Source: Liolophura sinensis | Lineage: Eukaryota > Mollusca > Polyplacophora > Chitonida > Chitonidae | Length of the DNA stretch: 64,000 nucleotides | Assembly (NCBI RefSeq): GCF_032854445.1 | Contig: NC_088301.1 | Coordinates: 26,272,402 to 26,336,401 of the forward strand | Reading direction: 5' to 3' | In this document: positions 11,087 to 23,800 of the stretch, piece after piece | Layout: each line of letters opens with the position of its first letter | Numbering within the stretch: the stretch's first letter is position 1 | Notes under the pieces: model-generated | Told to the model about the DNA's origin: nothing | The model's input: the letters and a program-made list of their open reading frames with translations, nothing else | Databases searched by the model: none | Program-made: the position numbers and the translations under genes

Positions 11087-13705
11087 AGCATATGTCGTTA
11101 AATTGAGTCTCAAAAACTGTTGAAATATGTACAAGCTGAGTAAAATGGCACTTATAACCACTAGACAATGAGGCTGGTTATATGCAGTTTTTTTCCGACA
11201 GCACTTGGTAGTTTCCACTGAATTATTTCATTCAAATCCAACCTTTATGAGCTGTTAGAGCTTCACCATTTAGACTAGTTCAGTGTTAAAAACGACTGCA
11301 AGAGTGACAAGAAACCTGTCACATGTCTTCACGAAATGGTTTGCTGTTCTGCATACGACTGTGAAAACAGGTTGTGGAAGAGTTATTTTTTCAAGTTTTA
11401 AGACGATTTGGCCCTTGAGAAGGCATGAATTTGCATCGCGAGACACAAGAATTTGGACATCGTTTTTTTGATACGAATCCCCCGGCTACGCTTGGGTTAG
11501 CCATCTTTGACGTCACCCGCTGAGCTATACCGAGCAGCCATCTACAGAGGCAGTAGATTTATTGTTTTGGTGGCTCAACCTGCATTATTACCTTTCTCAG
11601 AAGCTCTCTTGGTAATATACTGTTTAAACAGGTTATAATCTTTAGAATTAGGGTCAGGAGTTCTATCTGGACATTAATCCTTTAATTCATTATTCAAGCT
11701 TGTCCAGGAAATAATTGAAGATTTCCCACAAAGTCATTGAACCTATGGGGATAGAATGGTACCTGAATCTTAATATGCTTACTTGTATATTTTAATTCAG
11801 TTTTCAAACTTCTCCACATCGTGATTGAAATTTTCTTGGAATAATCATTGAAAAGAATCTTCAAAAACGACCACTCTTGAGTAAAATGTTGTAAGTTGGT
11901 AATAATTCTTTTCTCAAATATAATATATGTTGCCTGTAGTACAAAAGGCCAACAGTTTTTGCCAAAGGACTGTGGTTTAATTACTACAGATACATACTAT
12001 GGCTACTTGCACCCATAAAGTTCACAACTGTCGTATAAGCGAAGTATGAGTACAGCATTGAACATGTCAAATACAGAAATTATTGTAAGAATGCGACAAT
12101 GGTTTCATGTATACTACTTAGTTGAAGTAGAAAAACTTGTTATTTCATAGGAAACTTTCACTTAGATCTAGCCAAGAGACAGAATTTTGAAAGACGACCT
12201 ATTTCTCATGTATAAAAATGAATACGCATTTCATCCTGTTTCTCATTTGTTTTGATGCATGGATGGTAGGCAGTAGTGCAGTCATGTGTTACAATCGCAA
12301 GTTGATAGTTTTTTTTATAATAATTGGCCTGTATACTCTGAATGATAGCTCTAGGATGTTAATATATAATTTATGGACAATAAAACTATGAAAGGAGACG
12401 AAAACAAAGAAGTTATTTTATATGAAAACACAAAACACATAAAATGCCCATTGTTGTGTCTTTACAGCGGGATCCTTGTGTATGTGAACAACAATAAAGA
12501 ATAATTTTTACAATACTTGTAAATTTTTCAAAATGACAACCCCTTATATATAGAAATGAGAGGCCATTAGAGGTGGCCATCTTTATTTCGTGAACATTGC
12601 ATGTGAGGAAAGGCAATGCCAGGAATTTTTGTGGTTTCGAGCAAAAATGTATGTACCTGTTGTCTGAAAATCCCCAGGGTCAATATGCAGTGAGCAGCAG
12701 GGCAGGTGAACTGTGTAATGTTTACTGCCTTGACCGAAGAACATAAATTAACATTATTTGGAGAGTAACTTTGTTGGCATTCTTGTTTGCGCAGCATGCT
12801 GGGATTGTCCGTCTGATAGCCTAACATTATCCCGCGAATTAGGTGCTGACCATGGGCATACTCAGAGTGACCTCCCTTGTTTATACGCAGCCATGCGCTA
12901 GCGTTTGCATGAAAATAACCCAGACTGACTCCGTGCGGCACAACAAACATGGCGTCCTCTGACTGCCATGGTGCTTAACTGTGTATTGAAATTTGGACAA
13001 ATTTGTGGAATTTGCAAAAACTCAGGCAGTGAGACTTTACATGTACACATATGTAGTGTAGAATCTGTTGTCATTGGTCAGATTTTCCTCGCAGGTTGTG
13101 GGTGTAAGACAAACACTGACCTTGTAACGTGCTGATAAGTTTTGAAAGTAAATTAACCGTAACAGATGCCTCGCTGGACATGGTCAATGTTACTTGCCAA
13201 CTGCAAAGTCTTCGTCGCATTTGTTCGCTTTCTTGTGTGATGTATATTGGTGTCAGCTGCAGATTGATGACACTTTGCCAATAGTGTCTTGCAAACTTTG
13301 ATACATAGCGCGAGTGCGAATTTCTCGAAATGACATGTTTATGACAAGATGTCAGGTTCTAGGTTTGACAGAATATCCAGGTGTTTCAAAACTTTCCCTT
13401 GAAACCAGGGATACTGTAGATTTTGCGGTTAACACTACAGTTGCATATTTCTATCTACAGTTATGCTCAAAACCACATACTGTGTGTTTGCTGTAGCTTT
13501 CCTAGGTTCTGCATAATGCATAAGGCTTGAATCTGCCAACAGGAAATAGGTCTATAATCAGTTACAATATCATAGGACTCCTTTGTTTGTTTGCTTCAGC
13601 CCAGTGCAAAAATGTTTTTCATGTGTATTTGAATACATTTTGTCATTTCCCATCATGTTCTAACTGGTTTCCTCTGATTGTTTATTTGAGAAAGTGAAAA
13701 AAAAG
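11087..13705. other. No gene recognised
   Basis: No exon homology. ATG in a strong context (AAACATGGCG, 12947-12956) opens only nine codons on the plus strand; see findings. Confidence 0.4.
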
Positions 13706-13978
13706 TGTTTTATTTATTTATTTGATTTGTGTTTTACGCCATACTCAATAATATTTCACTTATACTAGGGCGGTCAGCATTATGGTGGGAGGGGAAACCA
13801 TGCAGAGCCTGGGGGAAACCCATTACCATCAGCAGGTTGCTGGCAAACATTCTCACGTACAGCTAGAGACAAAGCCAGCTTGAGCTGGACTTGAACTCAC
13901 ACCGAGCGCATTGGATGGAGGCTCCCGGGCTATTGCGCCGTGCTGATGTGCTAACCCCCTGGGCCATGGAAGCCCCCT
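13706..13978 (-). mobile_element. SINE-A copy, full length
   Basis: Tail, body, B-box and head are all present; the head end reads GGGGGCTTCCATGGCCCAGG on the minus strand, followed by the A-box side. About 273 bases. Confidence 0.88.
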
Positions 13979-14250
13979 CTTAAGATGGTAAATTTGAATG
14001 AAATTATTTATGACACCTCTCTAAAACAATATACATGTATAACAACATTATCTTTATTTATCGAAGGTAACTTAGTCAGTTAACAATGAAGTTGTTCTTC
14101 ATGGCCCTGGCTCTTGAAACACTATAAAGAAATGTTCATAAAAGTGAAATTCCATTATTCTCCAAGAATCAAGAATAAACATCTGAATTTCCATTGTCTA
14201 CAGGGGAATGTCATGTTTTCTTCAAATTCTTTTGTTATCTTTATTTTACA

Positions 14251-14496
14251 TTCAGCATAAAGGGGATAGTGCATGCAACTACTGGTTAACCCATATCAGT
14301 ATAATAGCTCGGACTGGGCAGCTTACTTGCCTTCGGTAAGTCATCTCAGTGAAGCAGCACGAGATAAAAGAGCGGTGGAAATCCGTCCTGAAACAAGGAG
14401 GTACACTACATGCATTCTAAGGATTCCTTCATCGTCATATGACTGAAAAATTGTTAAGTACGATGTTAAACCCCAAGCACTCACTCACTCACTCTT
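14251..14496 (+). mobile_element. SINE-B, 3' two thirds, abutting a TRIT1 exon
   Basis: Starts ATTCAGCATAAAGGGGATAG and ends in GTTAAACCCCAAGCACTCAC plus CACT repeats. The tail stops about 10 bases before the splice acceptor of TRIT1 exon a. Confidence 0.9.
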
Positions 14497-14506
14497 TTAT
14501 ACACAG

Positions 14507-14832
14507 AACAACAAAGATGGTGGTTGCACTCGAAAGCAGAGCAGAACAGAGGTGCCCAGTGCAACCGTTAAAACTGAACAACTTTCTAGTATGGTTGTGG
14601 AGAAAAAGACACCAGTCGATACATCAGATGTTCCAGGTTTTTGCAATGAAACAGACTCATTGTCAGATGGCGACTCAACAGATGAGTCCGAGAAGGGCAC
14701 TTCTCCACCCAGTCCCTCGCCCAGTGACCGCCTCAAGCAGCTTGACTCAGTCACATTGTTCTCTAGACTGAGCCAGGTGGATCCTCCCACAGCCAGGAGA
14801 ATACACCCTAACAACCGGCGGAAAATCATCAG
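14507..14832 (+). CDS. TRIT1: TRIT1 exon a (first exon seen)
   Basis: Reads residues 1-108 of the piece plus two bases of the next codon (AG), then donor GTAAGG. It ends in FSRLSQVDPPTARRIHPNNR, the substrate-binding turn of the family. Residues 46-74 are a low-complexity acidic/Ser/Pro insert. The acceptor is TTTTATACACAG, directly behind the CACT repeat tail of a SINE. The exon opens in phase 0 if this acceptor is right; the upstream partner exon is not seen, so the 5' border is less certain than the 3' one. Confidence 0.88.
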
Positions 14833-17800
14833 GTAAGGAGACTTAAAGTGAAGACATTAAGGGATTTAGCACCTGGTACGGATTCCACAAGGCTGTTTCT
14901 GACTTCCGTCAAAATTTGAAATACGATCTTAAAGGTTATTTTTCAGCTTTAGAAAGCAAAAGTTTATCCAGCTCATTAGTTTGATCTTAAGACAAAGTTG
15001 CCCAGATTTCAACTTTCAGAACTCAAAACTGAGCATTGTGAAGAGGTTTTAAATTTTGACTCAGAAATGGCTATTAGGAGACTGCTTCAGAGAATTGGGC
15101 ACTTTGATGTATTAAGCAAGGAGTTATAAATTAGAACATAGAAGCATAGGATTGAACCCATGGCTCATGTGACATAGCAAGCGTCTTGATCACTAGGTCA
15201 CAGTTTCATTACAGGTAAATATAATTATTCATATACAGGTATAAAACTATATGTTTTTGATTATGACATAAAACAACAATCAGATAAATAAAATAGATGA
15301 TTGCATGAACGGTCATGGTTGAATTTTTCAAAATTATGCATTTTTTGGCAGATTTGGTCATGAAATACCCCAAATTTTTATATATTTTTATCTCGATATA
15401 GATGTAGTTTCCCCGTGAAACATGTTGATTGGTGAGCAGGTTGTTTGCAGGGCACTTGAGGTGTATGAGCAACATGGTATGGCCGCCAGTCAACTCTATC
15501 AAGATCAGCATGGCACAGAAATGGAGCAGGCCATCAGTGGGCCCCTGCGCTACCACAATGTCTGTGTCCTCTGGATACAGTGTCAGCCAGAAGGTAAGAA
15601 CCCTCATGGTCAACAGAGAGACAGGAACCCTCTTGGTCAGCAAGGATGTCTCGTACCTTACTGTCAAAGAAGAAGCTAAGAACCCTCAATGTCATTAAGG
15701 AAATTAGAACCCTCCCTGTGGTCAAAGGCATCCTCTCTGTCAAGAAGAACTCAAATCCTCACGTATTGTTCATTTGAGGAAGAGGCAAGAACCCGTAATT
15801 GGTGTTAATATTGACGTCCTATTTGGTCGCAAGAAGCCCTTTTGTTCAAGAATGTAAGAAACGTTGGTGCCAACATCAAGGTGTAAACCTGTAATGTTGA
15901 AAACAAAGTAAGAACTCTTGGTGTCAGTAAGATGGTGTGAATCATTAGAATCAATAGGTAGACAAGAACCGTCTTTGTCAACTGGAAGGCTAAAAACACA
16001 CCAGTGTCATTGAAGAGAAGGGTACCCTCTTTGGGATCCAACAGGTCTGAGCTCTCCAAGTTAAACCAAGTGAGGACTGTCTTCGAGAGTAAGAAGAAGT
16101 AAACCTTCAGTGTTATCAAAGAGACAACAACAACAACAATAACTAAGCCGTTTTCTGCTCTATCCATCTGAGTAGGACACACCATCAGAATTTGTCTGTA
16201 AATAAGCATTGTGAGTTGACACTTTTGAACACTGAATACCACTGTCCTTTGTGCAGTTGTGGAACATCATGATTTATTTATTTATTTGATTGGTGTTTTA
16301 CGCCGTACTCAAGAATATTTAACTTGTACGACGGCGGCCAGCATTATGGTGGGTGGAAACCGGGCACAGCCCGGGGGAAACCCATGACCATCTGTAGGTT
16401 GTTGGCAGACCTTCCCACTTATGGCCAGAGAGGAAACCAGCGGCAACATCATGATAGTGCATTTCCTAAATCAATGTGGTGTCATCCTTGGTGAGTTGAT
16501 GATGTCACACCCAACCTTACAAGACTGGTCATCAAAAATCTGAATCAGTTTGACTGTAGCTTCACCGCTGTCTGCAAGATATTTTAGGATCATGTGAAAA
16601 ATAGATAGGATAGATGGATCGTATTACATGCTCATTTCAGGATGTGGGCTACCACACTTGCCGCATCAGAGCAGTTGTGGGTAAATTTGCACCCAGTCGT
16701 GGACAGTGGCTTTTGAAGTTTGTGGCATCAGATGTTTTCAGTATCTAGCAAAACTGCAACACTTTCTACTTGATAATTTCAGTTTCTCCATTGTTCTTGC
16801 CACAAGTTACTGCAAATTGGAATACAATTTCCAATGCAGAGTTTCAAAGAAACAGATATTTACTGTGGTAGGTATACCACTGCTAGGTTAAATCATAGGC
16901 TGGGTTAAAATTAGCAGCATGACATTTCAGTGGAAAAAAATGGTGGCTGCGTGAAGTGCGAATGTGGCTTGGTGTTTTGTATGTTGCATACTTTGGAAAA
17001 ACAGATTCTGCATTTTTGTTGTTCTCAGTGTTGAACAAACGCTTGGATGACCGTGTCGATGACATGATGTCTCGTGGGCTAATTAAAGAGCTTGAAGAAT
17101 TCCACCATTCCTACAACAAGGACAGACTAACCAATCACAGGTGAGAATGCTAAAGCGAGGTTGTAATCTTTCATCAGAAAAACCACCAATCAGAGGGAAG
17201 CTTAAACACTCTGCTTTTGGCGGCTGTGAAATTTTTGCCTTGCTATCGGCATGAAGTCAGCTGTTCCTGAATTCCTGAAAGATATACGAAATTGGTTTCC
17301 ATTGGAATATGCAGCATGCAGCTACTATATGGGCTTAGGATGAAAAAACGTCATAGAGTGCAATTTTTAAGATTACCTTAAAGGGCAAAGACCATTCTAA
17401 AATGAAGTATGTATAGACCAGACGATAGACCTCTAAAAACCTTCCGCTGAAGTAATTGGATTTATTTTGGGGGGGAATTTTTCTAACCGAGTAAAACTAT
17501 GTTAAGACATCAGATTCTATGGTGGTCTATTTTGACCAAGAAGGTATGAATTTTGAGACTTCCATACTTTTTGCCTGAAAGGATTCATTTCAAGTTCAAA
17601 TCAGGGAATGCATTCATAGATCTATATGTATATGCATTTTGAATGATGCAGTGTAGTAGTCTAATGTGAGTTAAGTGGCAAAAACCTCATGTTTCATCAC
17701 TGGTCTCATTGCGGTGAGAAAAGGCTACAATAGAATGAAATATTCAAATGCATTTTCTCTCACCAATGCGGTCGCTGTGAGTTCAAGTCCAGCTCATGCT

Positions 17801-20800
17801 GGCTCCCTCTCCGGCCGTACGTGGGAAGATCTGCCACCAACCTGCAGATGGTCGTGGGTTTCCCCCGGGCTCTGCCTGGTTTCCACCCACCATAATGCTG
17901 GCCGCCGTCGTATAAGTGAAATATTTTTGACCACGGCGTAAAACACCAATCAAATAAATAAATAAATCAGATAGATTTTACAAGGTTAGACAAATTTTAA
18001 AACTTCATTTTAGTGTTTTCTTTGCCTTTAAGAACATAGCTGTCAGCAGTTCATAATATTAGTTTTGTGCTTTTAACATGGTGGGCATGATAAGCACACA
18101 AGGATATGAACAAAGCAAGATGGAAAAAAAGATGAGGTTAAATGTGTAATTTTTACGTGTATTTTGATTCCCATTTCTGTCAGAAAAAAATTGAGTAGAA
18201 ATGACACGTAGTCACATTATTCATCATTTTAGTCCGAGAAATATGTCAAACACGAACATGATAGATACAACGAACCTGGTGTAATTAATTCAAGTAATTA
18301 TCTTACATGGTTAATTGATGCAGTGCAGGTCAAAATCTTCCCAGGCATGCTGTTCATGGAACTCTCATTGTAGATGTCAAATTTGTACGTGCTAGTTTGC
18401 AGTGTTTGAGATGTAGAGAAGATAGTCAGGTTGCATGACAGTTTTCCACATTAAATTTGATAATAATACAGGAATTTGATACATATGTAATATCATTTAT
18501 CAAATAATAAATAATAATAAGGTAAGGGGGATCAGAGTAACTCAGTGATCCAGAACTTGACATCAGTCGTGATGGTTTGAATCTTAATTTGTGCTAATAA
18601 GGAGCATATTGCATGAGAAGCTTTGTACCCAGTTTAATATTTTTGCACTAAAATAAGCTTGAAAAAGAAAGAAATATTTTTAGAAGCAAATAAATGTCAT
18701 AAAAGTATGTGGGAACTCACATTTTCCCAGAAGTATATCATCCTGCCTTTCAAATAAATCTTAAAACAGACTTTTTTTAAAGATAAATTTAACTCTAAGA
18801 ATCCAGCAGAGTGGGTGTCTTTGTCATGGTCGAAATTTTAATTAAAACACAATATTTTACATTTACAGGGTGATAAAAGTGTGGAAGAAAAAGTGTTGTG
18901 TCATAACGATTGTCAGTGGTTTGATCATTCTGATAAACAAGAAACAAGAGCTTCCCATTGTGGTAAATGAAAGAGAGCGAAATGAGCACGGGTTTTTGTG
19001 TTCTTCTCTTGTCTCACGCTGATATAAATAGAACAGTGTATAGAGAGATACATCATGATCGCATTTTTGAGGAGTACAATATTCTTATAACACGGTGATA
19101 TAAATAGAACAGTGTATAGAGAGATACATCATGATCGCATTTTTGAGGAGTAGAATATTCTTATAAGACACTGATATAAATAGAACAGTGTATAGAGAGA
19201 TACATCATGATCGCATTTTTGAGGAGTAGAATATTCTTGTAACACGCTGATATAAATAGAACAGTGTATAGAGAGATACATCATGATCGCATTTTTGAGG
19301 AGTAGAATATTCTTATAAGACACTGATATAAATAGAACAGTGTATAGAGAGATACATCACGATCACATTTTTGAGGAGTAGAATATTCTTATAACACGGT
19401 GATATAAATAGAACAGTGTATAGAGAGATACATCATGATCGCATTTTTGAGGAGTAGAATATTCTTATAACACGCTGATATAAATAGAACAGTGTATAGA
19501 GAGATACATCACGATCACATTTTTGAGGAGTAGAATATTCTTATAACACGGTGATATAAATAGAACAGTGTATAGAGAGATACATCATGATTGCATTTTT
19601 GAGGAGTAGAATATTCTTATAACACGGTGATATAAATAGAACAGTGTATAGAGAGATACATCACGATCGTATTATTGAGGAGTACAATATTCTTATAACA
19701 CGCTGATATAAATAGAACAGTGTATAGAGAGATACATCATGATTGCATTTTTGAGGAGTAGAATATTCTTGTAACACGCTGATATAAATAGAACAGTGTA
19801 TAGAGAGATACATCATGATCGCATTTTTGAGGAGTAGAATATTCTTATAACACGGTGATATAAATAGAACAGTGTATAGAGAGATACATCATGATCGCAT
19901 TTTTGAGGAGTAGAATATTCTTGTAACACGCTGATATAAATAGAACAGTGTATAGAGAGATACATCATGATCGCATTTTTGAGGAGTAGAATATTCTTAT
20001 AACACGCTGATATAAATAGAACAGTGCATAGAGAGATACATCATGATCGCATTTTTGAGGAGTAGAATATTCTTGTAACACGCTGATATAAATAGAACAG
20101 TGTATAGAGAGATAAATCACGATCACATTTTTGAGGAGTAGAATATTCTTGCATACTTGCATTTCAGCTGATCAGCTGATTTCAGATGAATGATTTCAAA
20201 GGAATGAAATGGTCCTGGGTTTCCCCCTGGGCTCTGCCCCGTTTCCTCCCACCATAATGCTGGCAGCAGTTGTATAAGTCAAATATTCTTGAGTACAACG
20301 TAAAACACCCATCAAACAAACAAAGGAATGAAATCAATTTTCAGGATTTGCCAAGTATCTAATCTTATATTGAAATGGCTCAAAACTAATCGTTTTGCAA
20401 TGGGGGGTCAGCTATTAGAAGAAATGGCAGCTAATTTTAATAGAAAAGATTCTCTGCATTTTACATATCATGCAGTTATCCCTTCCTAGTACAGTTCAAA
20501 TAGACATTTCTTCTATCCAACTTCCCTGGGGCTCTGCCCTGTTTCCTCCCACTATAATGCTGTCTACTGTCGTCTAAAGTGAAATATTCTTGAGTACGGC
20601 TTAAAACACCAATCCAAACAATAAATAAATGCTGCTATCTAACCTTACATTTTCATCATTAAATGTCCACTAATCTATCCTGATACAAATAAAAAGTATA
20701 TCCTCCAGTCTGTCCAAGTTAAAATGTCATCTTAACTCTTCTCACTGTTAAGCAGACATACAGAAATTAATTTTGGATCATTCAACAAATGGAGAAAAGT

Positions 20801-23800
20801 CCATTGCTCAGCTTGAAAGTGTTTAAAGCAAAAGAGTAAAACAATTTACTCAGCTCTCACAGTACTAGCAGTAACTGGTACAGGTCATTGCTCTTATGAC
20901 CTGCGACATACTAAATGCCCCTGAAGCATTTTAATTCAGGTTTGTTTGTGCCTTAATGGGAACTTTGCTGATGATAGATGCAGCATTTTGGGTCGTTGTC
21001 CTACTTCACTGTTCAGTGCACACGTCCATGCGTTTGGTGGTGGTGTTGTTGTTGTGTGATGCATCAGAGTGGCCAGAAACTCATAATGGTCATGATTAAA
21101 GTTCTAATTCCTGAATTGTCATGAAAAAGTCATGAATTTTGAAAACTTTAAAAACATAAAAAAAGTCCCTGTGAGTATTCTGACGCATTTAAAGATGGAT
21201 GGAAGGTTAAAGCACATTTACCTCCCTGGAATACAGTCTAGCCGTAGTAGCACTTTACAGTCTAGCCTTACCACATCGGTATGTTGTAACCTGTTGGTAT
21301 AATAAAGCAAAATCGCGCTGAAGTGCTTGGAGCACTCCATCAAAGTTTTGTCTTGAATGTTCCTGCATGTATTCTTAGTAAAGCGCTCACATTGTTTGGT
21401 TGTCAGCCTACCTTGTTAGAAAGAAAACTGAAGATAAACATTAAAACTTATGTTTCTACACGTTTTGGCCAGAATTTGTCATGAAAAGTCATTAATTTTG
21501 GCCTGATTTGGTCATGAAAAGTCATTAATTTTGGCATGATTTGGTCATGAAAAGTCATTAATTTGGTCTGATTTGGACATGAAAAGTCATTAATTTTGGC
21601 CTGATTTGGGCTTGAAAAGTCATGAATTTTTCGTTTTCAAGTATCTGTGCCAACCCTGGTATCTACTGCTGGACTATTAGCTGTCTAGAACAAGTGAACA
21701 ACAACTAATCAAATTTTATTAAAACTAAAATCTGTGAATTGAACAAAAATATGATTTTTATGCTTTACGAATAAAATGCTATGTTTTCGTACAAATCACT
21801 GTCATTTACAGATTAATAACCCGCAGAAAGCATCATTTTGAGTTGTATTTTATAAAATTTCTGCATTCAAGCTCACAATGTCAAATTTTGGTATCAAAAC
21901 TTGTTGCTTTACAACATACAAGGTATCATTGCTTTACAACATACAAGGTATCATTGCTTTACAACATCATTGCTTTACAACAAGGTATCATTGCTTTACA
22001 ACAAGGTATCATTGCTTTACAACAAGGTATCATTGCTTTACAACATACAAGGCATCATTGCTTTACAACATCATTGCTTTACAACAAGGTATCATTGCTT
22101 TACAACATCGTTGCTTTACAACAAGGTATCATTGCTTTACAACAAGGTATCATTGCTTTACAACAAGGTATCATTGCTTTACAACAAGGTTTCATTCAAG
22201 CCCTAAATGTTCCCAGTGGATACATTTTCTGCCCCTATAATTCCACCCTTTGGTCAATTAATAGCCACTGTGAAATGGACAAATGTCTTATACTAGTGTA
22301 AGTGTAGATAGATATTAGCAAACGTCACTCTGTGGGTGAATATTGTTTTTCTTCAAAGATGTATTAACTACATGTAGTGTATTTTATCCTTTTGTAATTT
22401 TAATAGCACATTTTTTCTTGGTATGTTAATGTTCCTTTTTTTTTTTTTTTTCTTTCTTGAATTTACTCAATTTTTAAGTGCACGTGTACTTATAAAGCCA
22501 CTCGCATATTTTGTGCTTTTTGATCATGGGTGAAAAGATAATATTGGCACTTGGGGAAAGAACTGTAACAAATATTTGAAACAACATATACTCATAGTTT
22601 ATGTTAAATCTTTGTAGGTCATTCCTTGCCGGGTGGGTAGGGGGGGGGGAGGTGATCTTTAAACATGTTTTACGTGGAAGAAAAATAGATGTTCTTTGTA
22701 CGAAATGATTCTCAAAAATATGCAGCCTTATTAGATTTCTTCCTCCATGCATTCCTAACTGTTTGAAAGTCATTTCATTATTTGATCACTTTACTTATTC
22801 TACTTGGAATAGAAGTACATTATTGAAAAGGATAATGTACATGTTTGTACAGTCTTGGGGTTGATCAGGCCGCTTAAAGTCGAGATGTCAAAAACTAGCT
22901 TTTTGGGTTTTATCATTGTGGTCAGTCAGGTCAGTGAATTTTGGTTTGATTTGGTCATGTAACCCTGATATTTGCTGTTAGCTATTTAAAACAAAGAAAC
23001 AATGGATATCCCAAACTGTTGGTTGCCCAAACTAATCAAGCTGTATTAAAACCAACAAGTAAGTTAAATAAGAAAAAAATGATCGTTTACAAATACAAAA
23101 TTAAGGTTGTACTCAAATTTCTGTCATTGACAGACTTAAAAGCTCTAAGAAAGCATCGTTTTGAGTTGCATTCTATAAAATTTCTTGAAAGATACATATT
23201 AAGTTAGACATCTAATACTTTAACTCTTTTTTGAAATTTGAATATCACTTGGTTTCTTGGTACGTTATTTTTGTCTTTAAATTTTTCCAACAATTTATGC
23301 ATACAATTGAGCTTGTGCACATATTTTGTACTCTTTGAACCACAAACGTATTAAGCACTTAGAGCTGTTGAAGAAAATGTAACATGGTGAGACAACATCT
23401 ACACATACTATGTGTTAAGTAGGTCATTTCTTGTTCGGGGGGGGGGGGGGGGGAGTTTGACCATGAAACATGTTTTACATGGAAGAAAAGTAGATGTTCT
23501 TTGTACACAATGATGCTGAAAAATATGCGGCCTTATCAGATTTTTTCCTCCACCTGCTGTTGATTTATAACCGTTTATAGCATTATCTTGCTATACAGGC
23601 TAAGATCTCCATTAGTTTTTGATTTGGCAGTCCTTATAACCTTGAAGTATGAAAACTCAGGAAAAATGTCCCAGACCATTTATTTTAGACTTTTTTTAGA
23701 CCAGTCTGCCCCGGTAATGTAAGTGACATATTAAATTTGACACATTGGTGTGTAGATCTTTGACTGATTTCCTCAGTTAACACGTTCCCTGCAGGACACC

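Noticed and set aside
12567-12950. 127-codon antisense ORF
   Set aside because: No recognised domain, no splice or promoter support; kept only as unexplained.
1-14506. Search for the ATP-binding N-terminal exons of TRIT1
   Set aside because: No GATGTGKS-, DSMQVY- or GGTNYYI-like coding segment was recognised by eye; a short exon could still have been missed.
15209-16242. Antisense ORFs of 152 and 145 codons inside TRIT1 intron b
   Set aside because: The first overlaps TRIT1 exon b on the other strand and the second is the decayed repeat; neither resembles a known protein.
19129-20162. Possible CRISPR-like array or repeat-coded peptides in the 76-bp satellite
   Set aside because: Units are contiguous without unique spacers, and this is a eukaryotic intron; the peptides are frame by-products.
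21843-22301. Three overlapping plus-strand ORFs (GIIALQQ, LLYNKVS, YHCFTTR repeats)
   Set aside because: All come from the compound minisatellite; three open frames at once argues for repeat structure, not protein.
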